Shown here: piece after piece, positions 17,674 through 27,186 of the stretch
Layout: each line of letters begins with the position of its first letter
Numbering within the stretch: position 1 is the stretch's first letter
From: Spirosoma aureum
GTDB taxonomy: Bacteria > Bacteroidota > Bacteroidia > Cytophagales > Spirosomataceae
Reading direction: 5' to 3'
Assembly: GCF_011604685.1 (NCBI RefSeq)
Contig: NZ_CP050063.1
Location: forward strand, 2,874,501-2,938,500
DNA length: 64,000 bases
Notes under the pieces: model-generated
What the model was told of the DNA's origin: nothing
The model's database searches: none
What the model saw: only the letters and a program-made list of their open reading frames with translations
Position numbers and translations under genes: made by a program

Positions 17674-20299
17674 TTCCGTTAGCTGATCGAGTCCCAGGGT
17701 CAAAATACTCAAGGTTAAGAAGGTTGTTGCCTATGAGCTGAATCTGAGCCACTCTGTTTAGTTGATAAGTAACTGCTCCATTAACAAGTAAATAAGCCGG
17801 GAATACACCGCCAGGTTGTAAGGTGTTCGTTGGTACCGATGTACCCGGCCCTACCAGCCTATCGCTAACATAATTTACTCTCAGATTGCCGTTGAGCCGA
17901 TTTTTGAGAAATCGACCATTGATGCCAGCATTAAAATGATGCTTGGCAATATCGCCGATTGTAAGTGCTGTTCGCTGCGTTTCATTTTTTTTCAGCGTGT
18001 CTTCCCGTGTTCCGTTGGTGTATGTATAATTAGCATATACCTTAAAGCGACTGCTTAACTGCAAGTCAGCTGTTGCCTGTATGCCAAACACATTGGCCTT
18101 ACCCGTATTCTGCTTTTGCTGGGTTCGACCTGTGCCAAAGCTGACAGAACTTTCCTCGACAATGTCAGAAAAGGCTGAATAATAGGTGGTTATCCCTATT
18201 TGTGATCGATTGCTCTGTGCATACGTGACAGCAAGCTCAAAATTGTCGATGCGATCGGGTTGAAGCGTTGGGTTTGATAGTAACCGGGTTGAACTGATGG
18301 CGTACCGGTCACGGCTAGACGCATCCTGAAATGCTTTTGCATAGATGGCTTTGAAGGCCAGCCGGCCAGGTGTAAAGATCAGGGCAATTCTCGGGTTAAA
18401 TTCTGATCCGTAACCACCAGATTTACGTATTTGGGCGTAATCGTATCGACCGCCTAGCGTCATCGTAAAGAGACTATTAACGGCATAAGTGCCCTGGAAA
18501 AAAGCACCCAAGTTAAAGTATTCAAATAAATTGCCGCCAGCCGTATTGTCTAGCGTGCTTCTGCCATAATCTTTTGCGCTCGTATCAATTGGAGTGGTCA
18601 GCGTTTTACTTATCGTAATTGTTTTATAGTCGCCCTGAATACTACTGCTTCGAAACTCAAGTCCGCCAACCAGATCCAGCCGGTCATTAGGAGTAGCCAG
18701 CAAGCGCAACTCATTTCTGAACTGATTTGAATGTTGATAGAAATACTGTGTTTCCCAGTAAGGAACCGTATTTTGACTTAAGTTATAAGCCAATCGAACG
18801 CTGGAAGGGTCGCTCGCGATTGGAGCATTGGCCGTTCTGGCGAGTGTATTCAACCCCAGATTGCTGTAATTCCGCAACGTAACGGAGCGTGATTGATCGC
18901 CAACTTCGGTCACTCGATATTGGATTGTATTGATAATGGACAGTTTATCTTTGATGATTTCGTTATTGTAAACCGCAAAAACCAGACTTTGCATCGGCCG
19001 CCAGATATTGCCATTTTTTGAACCTGCCCGCGAATTGTCGTTGGCGGAGTTGAGCGTTCCTTCACTCAGATTCCAGGTCTGAAAACCAAGTGTAATATCA
19101 TTGAAGGCTAGTTTTGCTTTCAGGTAATAAGCCTTCAGCTCATTTGAATAGGCAACCGGATTGCCATTCGGCGTTTGTTGCAATGCCTGCTTATCGAGAT
19201 TCTGGGCAGCGGTGATGCCTGCTGCTGTCAGCAAAACCGAATCGCCAACTGTTGTAAAATAAGGCCCTCCTATTCCATATTTTTGGGCGTTACCAGCTCC
19301 CTTGAAGCTCAGGGACTTTTTGTAATTTACATTGTTATAATCATCTGGATTGAAGTCATATTCCGGGTATTTTGATAAATCGGCCAGATTCGAAAAATAG
19401 CCCCTGCCTGTAACGCTGACCGACATGTTTCCCAGACGACCTGCCGCCGTAACGTCGGCATAGCGTGTGTTGTAGGAGCCATACCCTAAATCGGCGATTA
19501 CAGCCGCTTTCTTAGTGCCTAATAGCTCCTTGGGTGTTTTGGTAATGACATTAACGACTCCCAGGAAGGCATTTGCTCCGTAAATTGTAGAAGCTGGTCC
19601 ATACACGATTTCAACCCGCTTTACATTCGAAATCGGTATTTGCGTAGACCAGTAAACAATGTTGCTCCATAAGTCATTTTCTTCGATACCGTCAATCATA
19701 AACAGCGTCCGTTCCGTATTATCGGAGCGATAGCCGCGCTGGTAGATGTTGGAATATGTCAGCCCGTATGTCCGGGATACATCGAAACCAGGTAAATCAT
19801 TAAAGAGTATCTCCAGATCCGTGTATCCACGCTGACGAATATCCTCATCGCTAATGACCATAACCGTGGCTGGCGCCTTGTAGAGTTCTTCTGGCTTTTT
19901 TGAGACAGATGTGACCCGAATGACTTGTGTCTGTGTCTGCTTGATCACATTAACCATGTTAACAAAGCGATAGGGCAACAGCAAGTCAGCCTCTGGCTCG
20001 TAGCCTGGGTTATAAACCAGCATTTGGGCGATGGCCTCGTTGGCCTGCTGGGTTGAGTCGAGGGCGAGATACGTCAATGAAAGCAGCTTATAGGCCAGTA
20101 TCTTTTGCTTTGTATCGAACCCATTGTTCAGGCAGGGTATCAGCAGGTCAAATACTTCATTGAAATTGGCCCGATCATACTTATCCTGTGCATCTTTGAT
20201 TTTATAATCCCCGCATCCACCTTGGGCAGTAGCTGACGTTGCTGAAGCAAGGATGCCCAGTAACGCAGCCAAAAACACCAGGTAAACTATTGGTTTCAT
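17606..20299 (-). CDS. TonB-dependent outer-membrane receptor with N-terminal helical extension
   Basis: 897 residues with a signal peptide ending ATAQG. Residues ~28-115 form a helical, TPR-like stretch (FNEVFDLLIPCLNNGFDTKQKILAYKLL) in place of the carboxypeptidase-like domain common in SusC proteins. The plug follows (APATVMVISDEDIRQRGYTDLEILFNDLPGFDVS; VKRVEIVYGPASTIYGANAFLGVVNVITK), then a 22-strand type barrel. The sequence resembles colicin-I/vitamin B12-type receptors more than SusC; no SusD gene accompanies it. The start is 12 bases after the nSTAND-WD40 stop, so both are probably translated from one mRNA. The ligand is unknown. Confidence 0.88.
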   Translation of the reverse strand: MKPIVYLVFLAALLGILASATSATAQGGCGDYKIKDAQDKYDRANFNEVFDLLIPCLNNGFDTKQKILAYKLLSLTYLALDSTQQANEAIAQMLVYNPGYEPEADLLLPYRFVNMVNVIKQTQTQVIRVTSVSKKPEELYKAPATVMVISDEDIRQRGYTDLEILFNDLPGFDVSRTYGLTYSNIYQRGYRSDNTERTLFMIDGIEENDLWSNIVYWSTQIPISNVKRVEIVYGPASTIYGANAFLGVVNVITKTPKELLGTKKAAVIADLGYGSYNTRYADVTAAGRLGNMSVSVTGRGYFSNLADLSKYPEYDFNPDDYNNVNYKKSLSFKGAGNAQKYGIGGPYFTTVGDSVLLTAAGITAAQNLDKQALQQTPNGNPVAYSNELKAYYLKAKLAFNDITLGFQTWNLSEGTLNSANDNSRAGSKNGNIWRPMQSLVFAVYNNEIIKDKLSIINTIQYRVTEVGDQSRSVTLRNYSNLGLNTLARTANAPIASDPSSVRLAYNLSQNTVPYWETQYFYQHSNQFRNELRLLATPNDRLDLVGGLEFRSSSIQGDYKTITISKTLTTPIDTSAKDYGRSTLDNTAGGNLFEYFNLGAFFQGTYAVNSLFTMTLGGRYDYAQIRKSGGYGSEFNPRIALIFTPGRLAFKAIYAKAFQDASSRDRYAISSTRLLSNPTLQPDRIDNFELAVTYAQSNRSQIGITTYYSAFSDIVEESSVSFGTGRTQQKQNTGKANVFGIQATADLQLSSRFKVYANYTYTNGTREDTLKKNETQRTALTIGDIAKHHFNAGINGRFLKNRLNGNLRVNYVSDRLVGPGTSVPTNTLQPGGVFPAYLLVNGAVTYQLNRVAQIQLIGNNLLNLEYFDPGTRSANGTSQSYRMPQKGINGMVRLMVSL

Positions 20300-20311
20300 A
20301 ACGCTTTACAT

Positions 20312-23300
20312 CTAGTTTGTATTGAGTAAAATGCCTGGTTGTGCCAGGTAGCCAGCCATTAGTTTGTTCCATTCCTGATCCGTTAGGTTACCTTTGGCCA
20401 CTTTAAATACTTTGTCGTAGAGCTTCTTCGTATTGATGCTCATCGAACGAATTGTCTGGTCTGCCCCGTAATAGAACAAGGTGTTCCCATCGGCGCTAAG
20501 GGTGATGTTCATTATCCAGGTCCGGTAATCGCTGATCACGATTGGTGCTTGCCGAATGTCGGCATGAGTCCAGATGTGAACCGACCCATCCAGACTACTC
20601 GTCAGGATAAATTCACCATTGGGCGAAATAAGGGCACCTGTCACGCTGGCTGCGTGAGCACCTGGCAGAAATGATACCAGGCTATTAATTCTGTTATTAC
20701 TAAAGTTCCAGAGTATTACATCGCCCGACAAACTACCTGTAACAAGTGATTTTCCATCATTGCTAAAAGCAAGAGCTGATACGCGGTTCCCTCTAAACTC
20801 AGGCCGGCTCGTAACCACTGGTTCTTTGGTTCTGTCGGCTAGATTAATGGCTATTAGCCGCCCATTATCAGACCCACAAATCAGATGAGAGCCATCAGGA
20901 GATAGCTGGGCCGCGTAGAGTTTATAGCCGGTTGAGATATGTGCCAGCGAGTCGAGACCCCTCGGCGTAATTTTCCAGATTCTGACATTTCCCGACGTAC
21001 TCACTGACACCAGTTGTGACCCATCTTTATAGGGTAGTAAGTCAAAAATAGGGGAGGGAGTCGTTGAATAATACATTCCTTTTTTCGGCTGGGCCATGTC
21101 CCAGACATGGAGCCGCCCATCGGTATTACCAGCAAAAAGTTGCTTTCCATCGTGCGAGAAGGCCACCGATCGAAACCCGCCCGTTGTCCGGCGGGTAGGT
21201 GTAAAAATAGTAACAGGTTGATCATTATCCAGACGCCAGACCCGAACGGTGCCATCGTCGCTCGATGAGGCAATGAAGTTGCCACCCGGCTTAATTGCCA
21301 CTGCTCTGACATTGTCGCGATGTCCTTCAAAGATAGCCTTCTTTTCGCCCGCCTTCGATAGGGCGGCAAAAATAGCGGGCGAATTGGGCTGGCCGCCGTT
21401 GGCAATATTGAGTTGATAGGCGACTACCGATAGCAGTTGCGGCAGTGAATCTTTGTTTTTTTCGGGCAACTGTTGCGACTTGATCGCAATGGACTGGGCA
21501 ATGGCCAGCATACCCAGCCGACTCGCTTCTTTGGCATTTTGTTTCTCTCGCTCACTGGTCCTTTCGGCAAGCACTTTTAAGCTGTCCGAAATTCTGCTGG
21601 CATTTTTGGCCCGTTTTTCGGCAGACGAAGCAATGCCAGTTGCTATATCGGCCAGAGTTTTCTGCTGAACAGCAATACCTCGTTCTTTGTCGGCTCTGAT
21701 CTGCTGACTGATCGCAAGTTTTTGTTGTTCCTGCGCATATTGGCGTTGTGATTCAGCAATTTTCTGTTGCTCTTCGGTTAAGAGTCGTTGCTGTTCGGCG
21801 ATCTCCTGCAATTGCTTGGCAATTTTGCTCTGGGAAACCGCTTCTTTGGTCTGGCTTTCGGCGTTTTGTTGCTCTCGTCGGGCATTTTGAGCGTTGCTTT
21901 CCGCATCTTTCCGGGCTTGTTTTGCTTCACCCGCCAGTAGAGTAAAATAAATAGCCGTTATGATGGCAAGAACGGCTAGTGTAATTCCAGTAACGGCTAA
22001 GGTCCTAGTTCGGCGAATGTCTTGTTTTTGGCGTTTTTCCCGGCTTTGAACCTCAAACTCATACTGGTCTTTGCTATATTCTAGATAGGTGATAGCCCGT
22101 TCGAAGAAAATGTCATAGCGTTGAGCCCAGGCCAGGGTTGGCTTATTTTCTTTCTGCCACTTGAGGGCAATCTGTAACTCAGGGGGGACCAGTAAACCTG
22201 TTTTTCCTTCCTGATATTGTGCCGATGATTTGGCAATTTCTTTGTAGAGTTTAGCCGATTCGGTTTCTTCCTGACTCCAGACCAGCAGCCGCTCCCATAA
22301 CTGGACGATGCGGCCCCGCGAAATACTGATAACCGTATCCTGACCAACCGATGTACCGGCAAAAGGCATCAGAAATGATGCTTCGCGTGCCCGAAATCGA
22401 TCAACTATGTCGAAAATTAAATATTCCGGTAAACCGGTTATTGCTTTAATGGTATTGATACTGAGTGAATTAATGACACTCCTATCGTCGATTCCCAGCG
22501 TAATTAACGACTTAAAAATTTTTTCGGTAGCCTGTCTACCTTTATCTGATGACAGGCTGGCGTACAATTCTTCGGCGTGGATCGATATCGCATTCACCAT
22601 TGTGCCGATGGCTTCGTAATGGACAATGTCGATCGGCTGATCCGGAGTGGCCGTTTCTTTCCAGCACTTCCAAATGCGCATCAGTGCATGTTGCAAAACC
22701 GGCAACTGATGCGCATTCTGGCCCGTGTCGAGCAGTAATCGTTCGGTTAGTGAAGGGGTTATCCGGGCACCTAACGTTTCTACAGGTTTCGTGATTACTT
22801 CCTGAATTTCAGCCTTGTTCATTCGGGGCAGTAAATACGATCCTGAATTGATGGCCTCCGTAAGCCCTTCATAGAGCGTACAATAATCCAGAAAATCAGA
22901 ACGCATTGTCAACACGATAAAAATTGGATTATCGCGCTGTTGGGTGGCCGTCAGCAGTAGCTGAATAAAAAGGGTAACGTCGTCTTGTTGGGTTGTTCCT
23001 TCCGTGTCGTCAAGTCGATACCGGAAAATTTCTTCAAACTGGTCGATAAACAGCAGAATGGATTGCTGTTGATGATTAGGGAGGAGCTTGGTTAGCGTAT
23101 CTGAGTCGTTCCGCAGCATGTATTCGATATCCAGATTGCTGATATCGATTTTCTGATCAGTAAAATATTGCTGGAGAGCTGCTGTAAGACTTTGAAACGG
23201 ACTGCTGCCCAGTGTTAGCGCAATAACTGCCCAGTTTGTGCTTTCGCGTTGTAGGGTAGGAATTAATCCAGCTTTAATTAATGATGATTTGCCACTCCCT

Positions 23301-23461
23301 GAATTGCCGACAATAGCTAACAGGGGAGCCGTTTGCAACATCGCTTTAAGTTCGCGGATGTGTTGATCACGGCCAAAAAACAAGTAGGAGTCTTCGTGAT
23401 CGAAACTCCTTAACCCAGGGAAAGGATTTGTATAGTCGATTTTATTGTAAATCTCTATCAT
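20312..23461 (-). CDS. nSTAND ATPase with membrane helix, coiled coil and WD40 sensor
   Basis: 1049 residues. It begins directly with the nSTAND1 signature NPFPGLRSFDHEDSYLFFGR, then Walker A GNSGSGKSS (52-60) and Walker B LLFIDQFEE (~137). A winged-helix-like region follows to ~450. One membrane helix lies at about 490-512, then a long Gln/Glu/Ala coiled coil (~513-660), then WD40 repeats (~710-1010; for example GHRDNVRAVAIKPGGNFIASSSDDGTVRVW). STAND ATPases are signal-gated switches; WD40 repeats usually act as the sensor. No separate effector domain is visible at the N-terminus. It lies 26 bases after the RsbW-like gene and 12 before the TonB receptor gene, suggesting it is a partner or output of the partner switch. 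Confidence 0.88.
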   Translation of the reverse strand: MIEIYNKIDYTNPFPGLRSFDHEDSYLFFGRDQHIRELKAMLQTAPLLAIVGNSGSGKSSLIKAGLIPTLQRESTNWAVIALTLGSSPFQSLTAALQQYFTDQKIDISNLDIEYMLRNDSDTLTKLLPNHQQQSILLFIDQFEEIFRYRLDDTEGTTQQDDVTLFIQLLLTATQQRDNPIFIVLTMRSDFLDYCTLYEGLTEAINSGSYLLPRMNKAEIQEVITKPVETLGARITPSLTERLLLDTGQNAHQLPVLQHALMRIWKCWKETATPDQPIDIVHYEAIGTMVNAISIHAEELYASLSSDKGRQATEKIFKSLITLGIDDRSVINSLSINTIKAITGLPEYLIFDIVDRFRAREASFLMPFAGTSVGQDTVISISRGRIVQLWERLLVWSQEETESAKLYKEIAKSSAQYQEGKTGLLVPPELQIALKWQKENKPTLAWAQRYDIFFERAITYLEYSKDQYEFEVQSREKRQKQDIRRTRTLAVTGITLAVLAIITAIYFTLLAGEAKQARKDAESNAQNARREQQNAESQTKEAVSQSKIAKQLQEIAEQQRLLTEEQQKIAESQRQYAQEQQKLAISQQIRADKERGIAVQQKTLADIATGIASSAEKRAKNASRISDSLKVLAERTSEREKQNAKEASRLGMLAIAQSIAIKSQQLPEKNKDSLPQLLSVVAYQLNIANGGQPNSPAIFAALSKAGEKKAIFEGHRDNVRAVAIKPGGNFIASSSDDGTVRVWRLDNDQPVTIFTPTRRTTGGFRSVAFSHDGKQLFAGNTDGRLHVWDMAQPKKGMYYSTTPSPIFDLLPYKDGSQLVSVSTSGNVRIWKITPRGLDSLAHISTGYKLYAAQLSPDGSHLICGSDNGRLIAINLADRTKEPVVTSRPEFRGNRVSALAFSNDGKSLVTGSLSGDVILWNFSNNRINSLVSFLPGAHAASVTGALISPNGEFILTSSLDGSVHIWTHADIRQAPIVISDYRTWIMNITLSADGNTLFYYGADQTIRSMSINTKKLYDKVFKVAKGNLTDQEWNKLMAGYLAQPGILLNTN

Positions 23462-23487
23462 CTCTGGTTTCCAAAGTCGCTACTTGT

Positions 23488-23913
23488 TTAGTCGTCGCCG
23501 GTTTTTACGATGAAAATATTGCGGTTTCGATTGTCGGCCAGTTCATACTTGAATTCATCAACGGCGTTGATTGTCAGGTGAATACCCATGCCTCCAATGG
23601 GCCGCTCTTCGAGAGGCTTATTGAAAAAGTCTTCGTTGGGTAACTCCCGTTTCAACGGATTGAACGGCGGGGCATCATCTTCGAGAATGACTGTGAGTTT
23701 GCCGTCAGCATTCTCGGTTAACACATCTACCGGTCCTTCGTTACCTGTTTCCTCGTAGCCATGAACGATGATATTGGTAGCAATCTCATCGATAGCCAGT
23801 ATGAGATTATAAGCGGCTTTCTTGGACAATCCGGCCCGCTGGGATTCTTCTTTTACTATCTGCCGGATACCCTCAAGCGAATCGAGGGTACCCGGAAACG
23901 TTATACGTTCCAT
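23488..23913 (-). CDS. RsbW/SpoIIAB-like serine kinase (anti-sigma type ATPase)
   Basis: 141 residues, the length of a free-standing HATPase_c_2 protein. The N-box LAIDEIATNIIVHGYE contains the catalytic E43 and Mg-binding N47, G1 is LEDDAPPFNP, and the G2-like loop is GGMGIHLTINAVDEF. In partner switches such proteins phosphorylate a STAS protein on Ser and sequester a sigma factor. No sigma factor is encoded nearby, so the client is unknown; the nSTAND-WD40 gene follows after 26 bases. Two STAS genes are close upstream. Confidence 0.92.
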   Translation of the reverse strand: MERITFPGTLDSLEGIRQIVKEESQRAGLSKKAAYNLILAIDEIATNIIVHGYEETGNEGPVDVLTENADGKLTVILEDDAPPFNPLKRELPNEDFFNKPLEERPIGGMGIHLTINAVDEFKYELADNRNRNIFIVKTGDD

Positions 23914-24175
23914 CGGTATAGGATTGAAATGTGATATACGCCCGGACAGGGGCAGTGGGAGTTCATTCGCTTAACTGTGGCTTGTCTGAAGGGAGGTTGA
24001 TAGCCTTCCGTTGGCTGTGGACAGTGTCAGTTACTAACTAGATCACTGATTACACACTGTAAACGGCCAATGGAAGACTATTCCCCCAACTATTTGTGCA
24101 GATCTGTACCAACCTTTAACCGGGCCACAGTCAGGCGAATACGCTCCCACCGGGCCGAACCGTTCGGGTTCGACC

Positions 24176-24490
24176 TTAGAGGTACTGATCCACGATGTTG
24201 ACGCTGTGTTGAAGGCCGGTTTTTTCCAGCGTTTCAATAACCGACTCCTGAGGCTTCACGATATAGATCGCCAGGCCGGAACCCATTTTTTGCTTGGCAA
24301 AAATCAGCACCCGTAAACCGGCTGATGAGATAAACGTGAGGTTCTCAACAAAAAGTACGAGCTCATCCGGCGACTCTGCCGCCATCTTCTCGATCTCTTT
24401 CTGGAACTCTCTCGCCGACAGCGAATCAATTTCGCCCGTCAGTGTAATTTTGGCAATTTTTTTAGCTTCTGCGAGTATTGTAAAACTCAT
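24176..24490 (-). CDS. STAS-domain protein (anti-sigma factor antagonist type)
   Basis: 104 residues, a single STAS domain. The phosphorylation loop is LTFISSAGLRVL, with S55/S56 as the candidate site for the RsbW-like kinase encoded next downstream (262 bases away, with no gene between). In its unphosphorylated form such a protein binds the kinase and frees its client. The receiver-PP2C protein at 7910-9082 is the candidate phosphatase. Confidence 0.92.
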   Translation of the reverse strand: MSFTILAEAKKIAKITLTGEIDSLSAREFQKEIEKMAAESPDELVLFVENLTFISSAGLRVLIFAKQKMGSGLAIYIVKPQESVIETLEKTGLQHSVNIVDQYL

Positions 24491-24617
24491 GACAATGCTT
24501 GATTTAAGGTGAAAAAGATGCGTTTTAGGATGTATGCTATACGATGTTTTATGGATGAAGGCTTCAGTTCGGTTACCTGTCGTTTTCCTCCTTTATCGCA
24601 TACCACAAATCATCGGT

Positions 24618-26735
24618 CTACTTTCCGACCAGGATAACTACGCTACGGCTACCAACCAGAAAATCAGACTGATTGGCTAGTAATGATTCCTGTCCATTTT
24701 CGTAGATGTCGACTGGAGATGGCATATCGGTATTGGCGAATAGATACCATTTTTTTTCGGGGGGCAGCGCAGGCAGCTCAAAATGAAGCCCTCCCCAGTA
24801 CATATTCATTGCAACGTATATCATATCGTCTTTCACAATACCCTGCTTGGCATGATCACCACAGAGCAGGAAAGCAAATGACCGACTTGATGACGACCGG
24901 TCGCAGTTCCAGGCTTTGGTACCATGGAAGCTGATGTCCGGATAGCCACTGCCAACGTAGTCCCAATATTGAAAATGCGTTGGGCTTCGCAATACGGGGT
25001 GAACGCGTCGGAAATTGATCATGCACCGGGCAAAATTGTACAGATCGGCGTTTGTTTCTTTCTGCGTCCAATCGAACCAGTTAAGATCATTATCCTGACA
25101 ATAGGTGTTATTATTGCCCTTTTGAGTCCGGCCCACTTCGTCGCCCATCAGCACCATTGGAACGCCCTGGCTTACCAGCAGAATCGCGAGCGCATTTTTA
25201 ACTTGCTTATGACGCAGGAAGTTAATGGCCGGGTCACTCGTTTCGCCTTCCCAGCCACAGTTCCAGGAGTTATTGTCATTCGCTCCGTCGTTATTGTTCT
25301 CGCCGTTGGCTTCGTTGTGTTTATCGTTATACGCAAACATGTCGTACAGCGAAAAACCATCGTGGCAGGTAATGAAGTTGATGCTGGCCGTTGGGCCGCG
25401 CAGACTGTATAAATCCGGCGAACCCATAACCCGCTGAATCATGCCACCAACCTCACCAGGGTCGCTTTTCAGAAACTTGCGGACGCTATCGCGATACTTA
25501 CCGTTCCACTCGGCCCAGCGACCGTAGGCTGGGAAAGAGCCAACCTGATACAGGCCACCTGCATCCCAGGCTTCGGCAATCAGTTTACACTTGGCCAGAA
25601 TAGGGTCAAACGCCAGCGACTCCAGCAGTGGCGGATTACTCAGCGGCCGACCATCCTGAGCACGCCCAAGAATGGCGGCCAGATCGAAGCGAAAACCGTC
25701 GATGTGGTATTCCGACGCCCAGTAACGCAGGCAATCGAGCACCATGTTACGAACCACCGGATTATTACAGTTCAACGTATTGCCGGTGCCGGAGAAGTTG
25801 AAATAATAGCCTTCCGGCGTCAGCATGTAATAGGTCTTATTGTCGATTCCCCGGAATGAAATCGTTGGTCCCCGATGATCGCCTTCGGCAGTATGGTTGA
25901 AAACCACATCAAGCATTACCTCGATGCCGTTTTTGTGCAGTTCCTTAATGAGCGTTTTGACCTCATCGACCTGCATACCAAACTTACCCGTAGCGGCATA
26001 CCCAGCTTTTGGGGCGAAAAAGTTAACGGTGCTATAGCCCCAGTAATTAACCAGAACTTCACCTGTTGTGGGGCTTTCGCGACTATTTTCCCACTCATCG
26101 AACTCGTAGATGGGTAATAGCTCGACGCAATTGATTCCCAGCTCTTTCAGGTAGGCAACTTTGGATCGGATGGCGCTGAATGTGCCCGGATTTTTAACAC
26201 CCGACGATTCGTGTTTCGTGAAACCCCGAACGTGCATTTCATAGATCACCAGATCTTCAATGGGTGTTTCGAGTGGGTGATCGTGCTCCCAGTCAAAGTC
26301 TTCGAAAGCCAGCCGTGAGCGATACTGGTACACATTGTCCCAGTTGGGTTTGGCCAGCCAGGTGTCCCGTCCACCAATAACTTTTGCATAAGGATCACTC
26401 AAAATGAGCGACTTATTGAAGCGCAGCCCGGCGGCTGGATTATAAGGCCCATCCATCCGATAACCGTATTCGAGCCGTTCGTAATTGAGCTCAAAAACGA
26501 TCATGGAATACACATTCCCGATCCGAAATTCATCGGGGAACGGAATTTCGGCAAAAGGTTCGGCTTCACCCCGTTCAAAAAGCACGAGCGTACAGGAAGT
26601 CGATGCGCTGGAGTAAATGCTGAAATTGACACCATTCGCCACCATTGTTGCTCCGAATGGTAGTGTATGGCCGCGCCGAAACTTGATGCCCTCATGCTCG
26701 TGGGTTGGGTAATAATCAATCCGATTATCGGTCAT
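24618..26735 (-). CDS. glgX: Glycogen debranching enzyme GlgX
   Basis: 705 residues, full length. GlgX hydrolyses alpha-1,6 branches of phosphorylase-trimmed glycogen. An N-terminal CBM48 (FGATMVANGVNFSIYSSAS) precedes the GH13 barrel with VVFNHTAEGD, GFRFDLAAILGR (nucleophile Asp), LIAEAWDAGG (acid/base Glu) and FITCHDGFSLYDM. The insertion NDKHNEANGENNNDG is characteristic of isoamylase/GlgX enzymes. Its start codon is 2 bases after the stop of a STAS gene, implying translational coupling, so glycogen breakdown and the partner switch may be expressed together. Confidence 0.95.
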   Translation of the reverse strand: MTDNRIDYYPTHEHEGIKFRRGHTLPFGATMVANGVNFSIYSSASTSCTLVLFERGEAEPFAEIPFPDEFRIGNVYSMIVFELNYERLEYGYRMDGPYNPAAGLRFNKSLILSDPYAKVIGGRDTWLAKPNWDNVYQYRSRLAFEDFDWEHDHPLETPIEDLVIYEMHVRGFTKHESSGVKNPGTFSAIRSKVAYLKELGINCVELLPIYEFDEWENSRESPTTGEVLVNYWGYSTVNFFAPKAGYAATGKFGMQVDEVKTLIKELHKNGIEVMLDVVFNHTAEGDHRGPTISFRGIDNKTYYMLTPEGYYFNFSGTGNTLNCNNPVVRNMVLDCLRYWASEYHIDGFRFDLAAILGRAQDGRPLSNPPLLESLAFDPILAKCKLIAEAWDAGGLYQVGSFPAYGRWAEWNGKYRDSVRKFLKSDPGEVGGMIQRVMGSPDLYSLRGPTASINFITCHDGFSLYDMFAYNDKHNEANGENNNDGANDNNSWNCGWEGETSDPAINFLRHKQVKNALAILLVSQGVPMVLMGDEVGRTQKGNNNTYCQDNDLNWFDWTQKETNADLYNFARCMINFRRVHPVLRSPTHFQYWDYVGSGYPDISFHGTKAWNCDRSSSSRSFAFLLCGDHAKQGIVKDDMIYVAMNMYWGGLHFELPALPPEKKWYLFANTDMPSPVDIYENGQESLLANQSDFLVGSRSVVILVGK

Positions 26736-26737
26736 GG

Positions 26738-27076
26738 TTACGAGGCTTTAAGGGTTTTGACGCCTTCGTCGAGCGTATCGACCGTGATAAAGAAGGATAG
26801 AAACCCGGTGTTGGCCATAATGTCCTGAATTTCTTCGGACGTGCCCACCAGCACCACTTTGCCACTTTGGGTTTTTACCTGTCGGTAAATCATCAGCAGT
26901 ACCCGTAAACCGGCACTGGATAAAAACTCGACATTGGTCAGGTCGATGATGACTTCTTTTTGCCCCTGAATAGCCGCGATAGCTGTCCGTTCGAACTCGG
27001 GTGCTGTTTTGCTGTCGATACTACCAGATGCTTCGATGACGGTGATGGCCTCAACCGTACTTGACGTTACGTTCAT
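26738..27076 (-). CDS. Second STAS-domain protein
   Basis: 112 residues with the STAS phosphorylation loop VEFLSSAGLRVL (S53/S54) and the usual strand pattern VIEASGSIDSKTAPEFE. It is a paralogue of the STAS protein at 24176-24490, sharing the SSAGLRVL loop. It is tightly coupled to glgX downstream. With one RsbW-like kinase nearby, the two STAS proteins may compete for it or respond to different phosphatases; this is inference. Confidence 0.92.
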   Translation of the reverse strand: MNVTSSTVEAITVIEASGSIDSKTAPEFERTAIAAIQGQKEVIIDLTNVEFLSSAGLRVLLMIYRQVKTQSGKVVLVGTSEEIQDIMANTGFLSFFITVDTLDEGVKTLKAS

Positions 27077-27105
27077 GCCTGTTTGTGTTTAGTTGGTCAG
27101 TGAAT

Positions 27106-27186
27106 TGGTCAGTTGGTCAGTCAGGAGGAGGAAATCGGTTCAGAAGTAACGGTACCGATTTCCTGACTCACCAACCGACCGACTGT
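27106..27186. repeat. Intercistronic hairpin between AGE-family and STAS genes
   Basis: AGGAAATCGGT (27129-27139) pairs exactly with ACCGATTTCCT (27154-27164), and flanking TTGGTCAGT/CTGAC-CAACCGAC words extend the stem outward. GGTCAGT repeats three times on the STAS side. There is no T run, so it is not an ordinary terminator. Confidence 0.6.

Noticed and set aside
20312..24490. Classical anti-phage defence island
   Set aside because: The nSTAND ATPase resembles defence STANDs, but no effector domain, nuclease, reverse transcriptase or restriction gene is nearby; signalling genes surround it instead.
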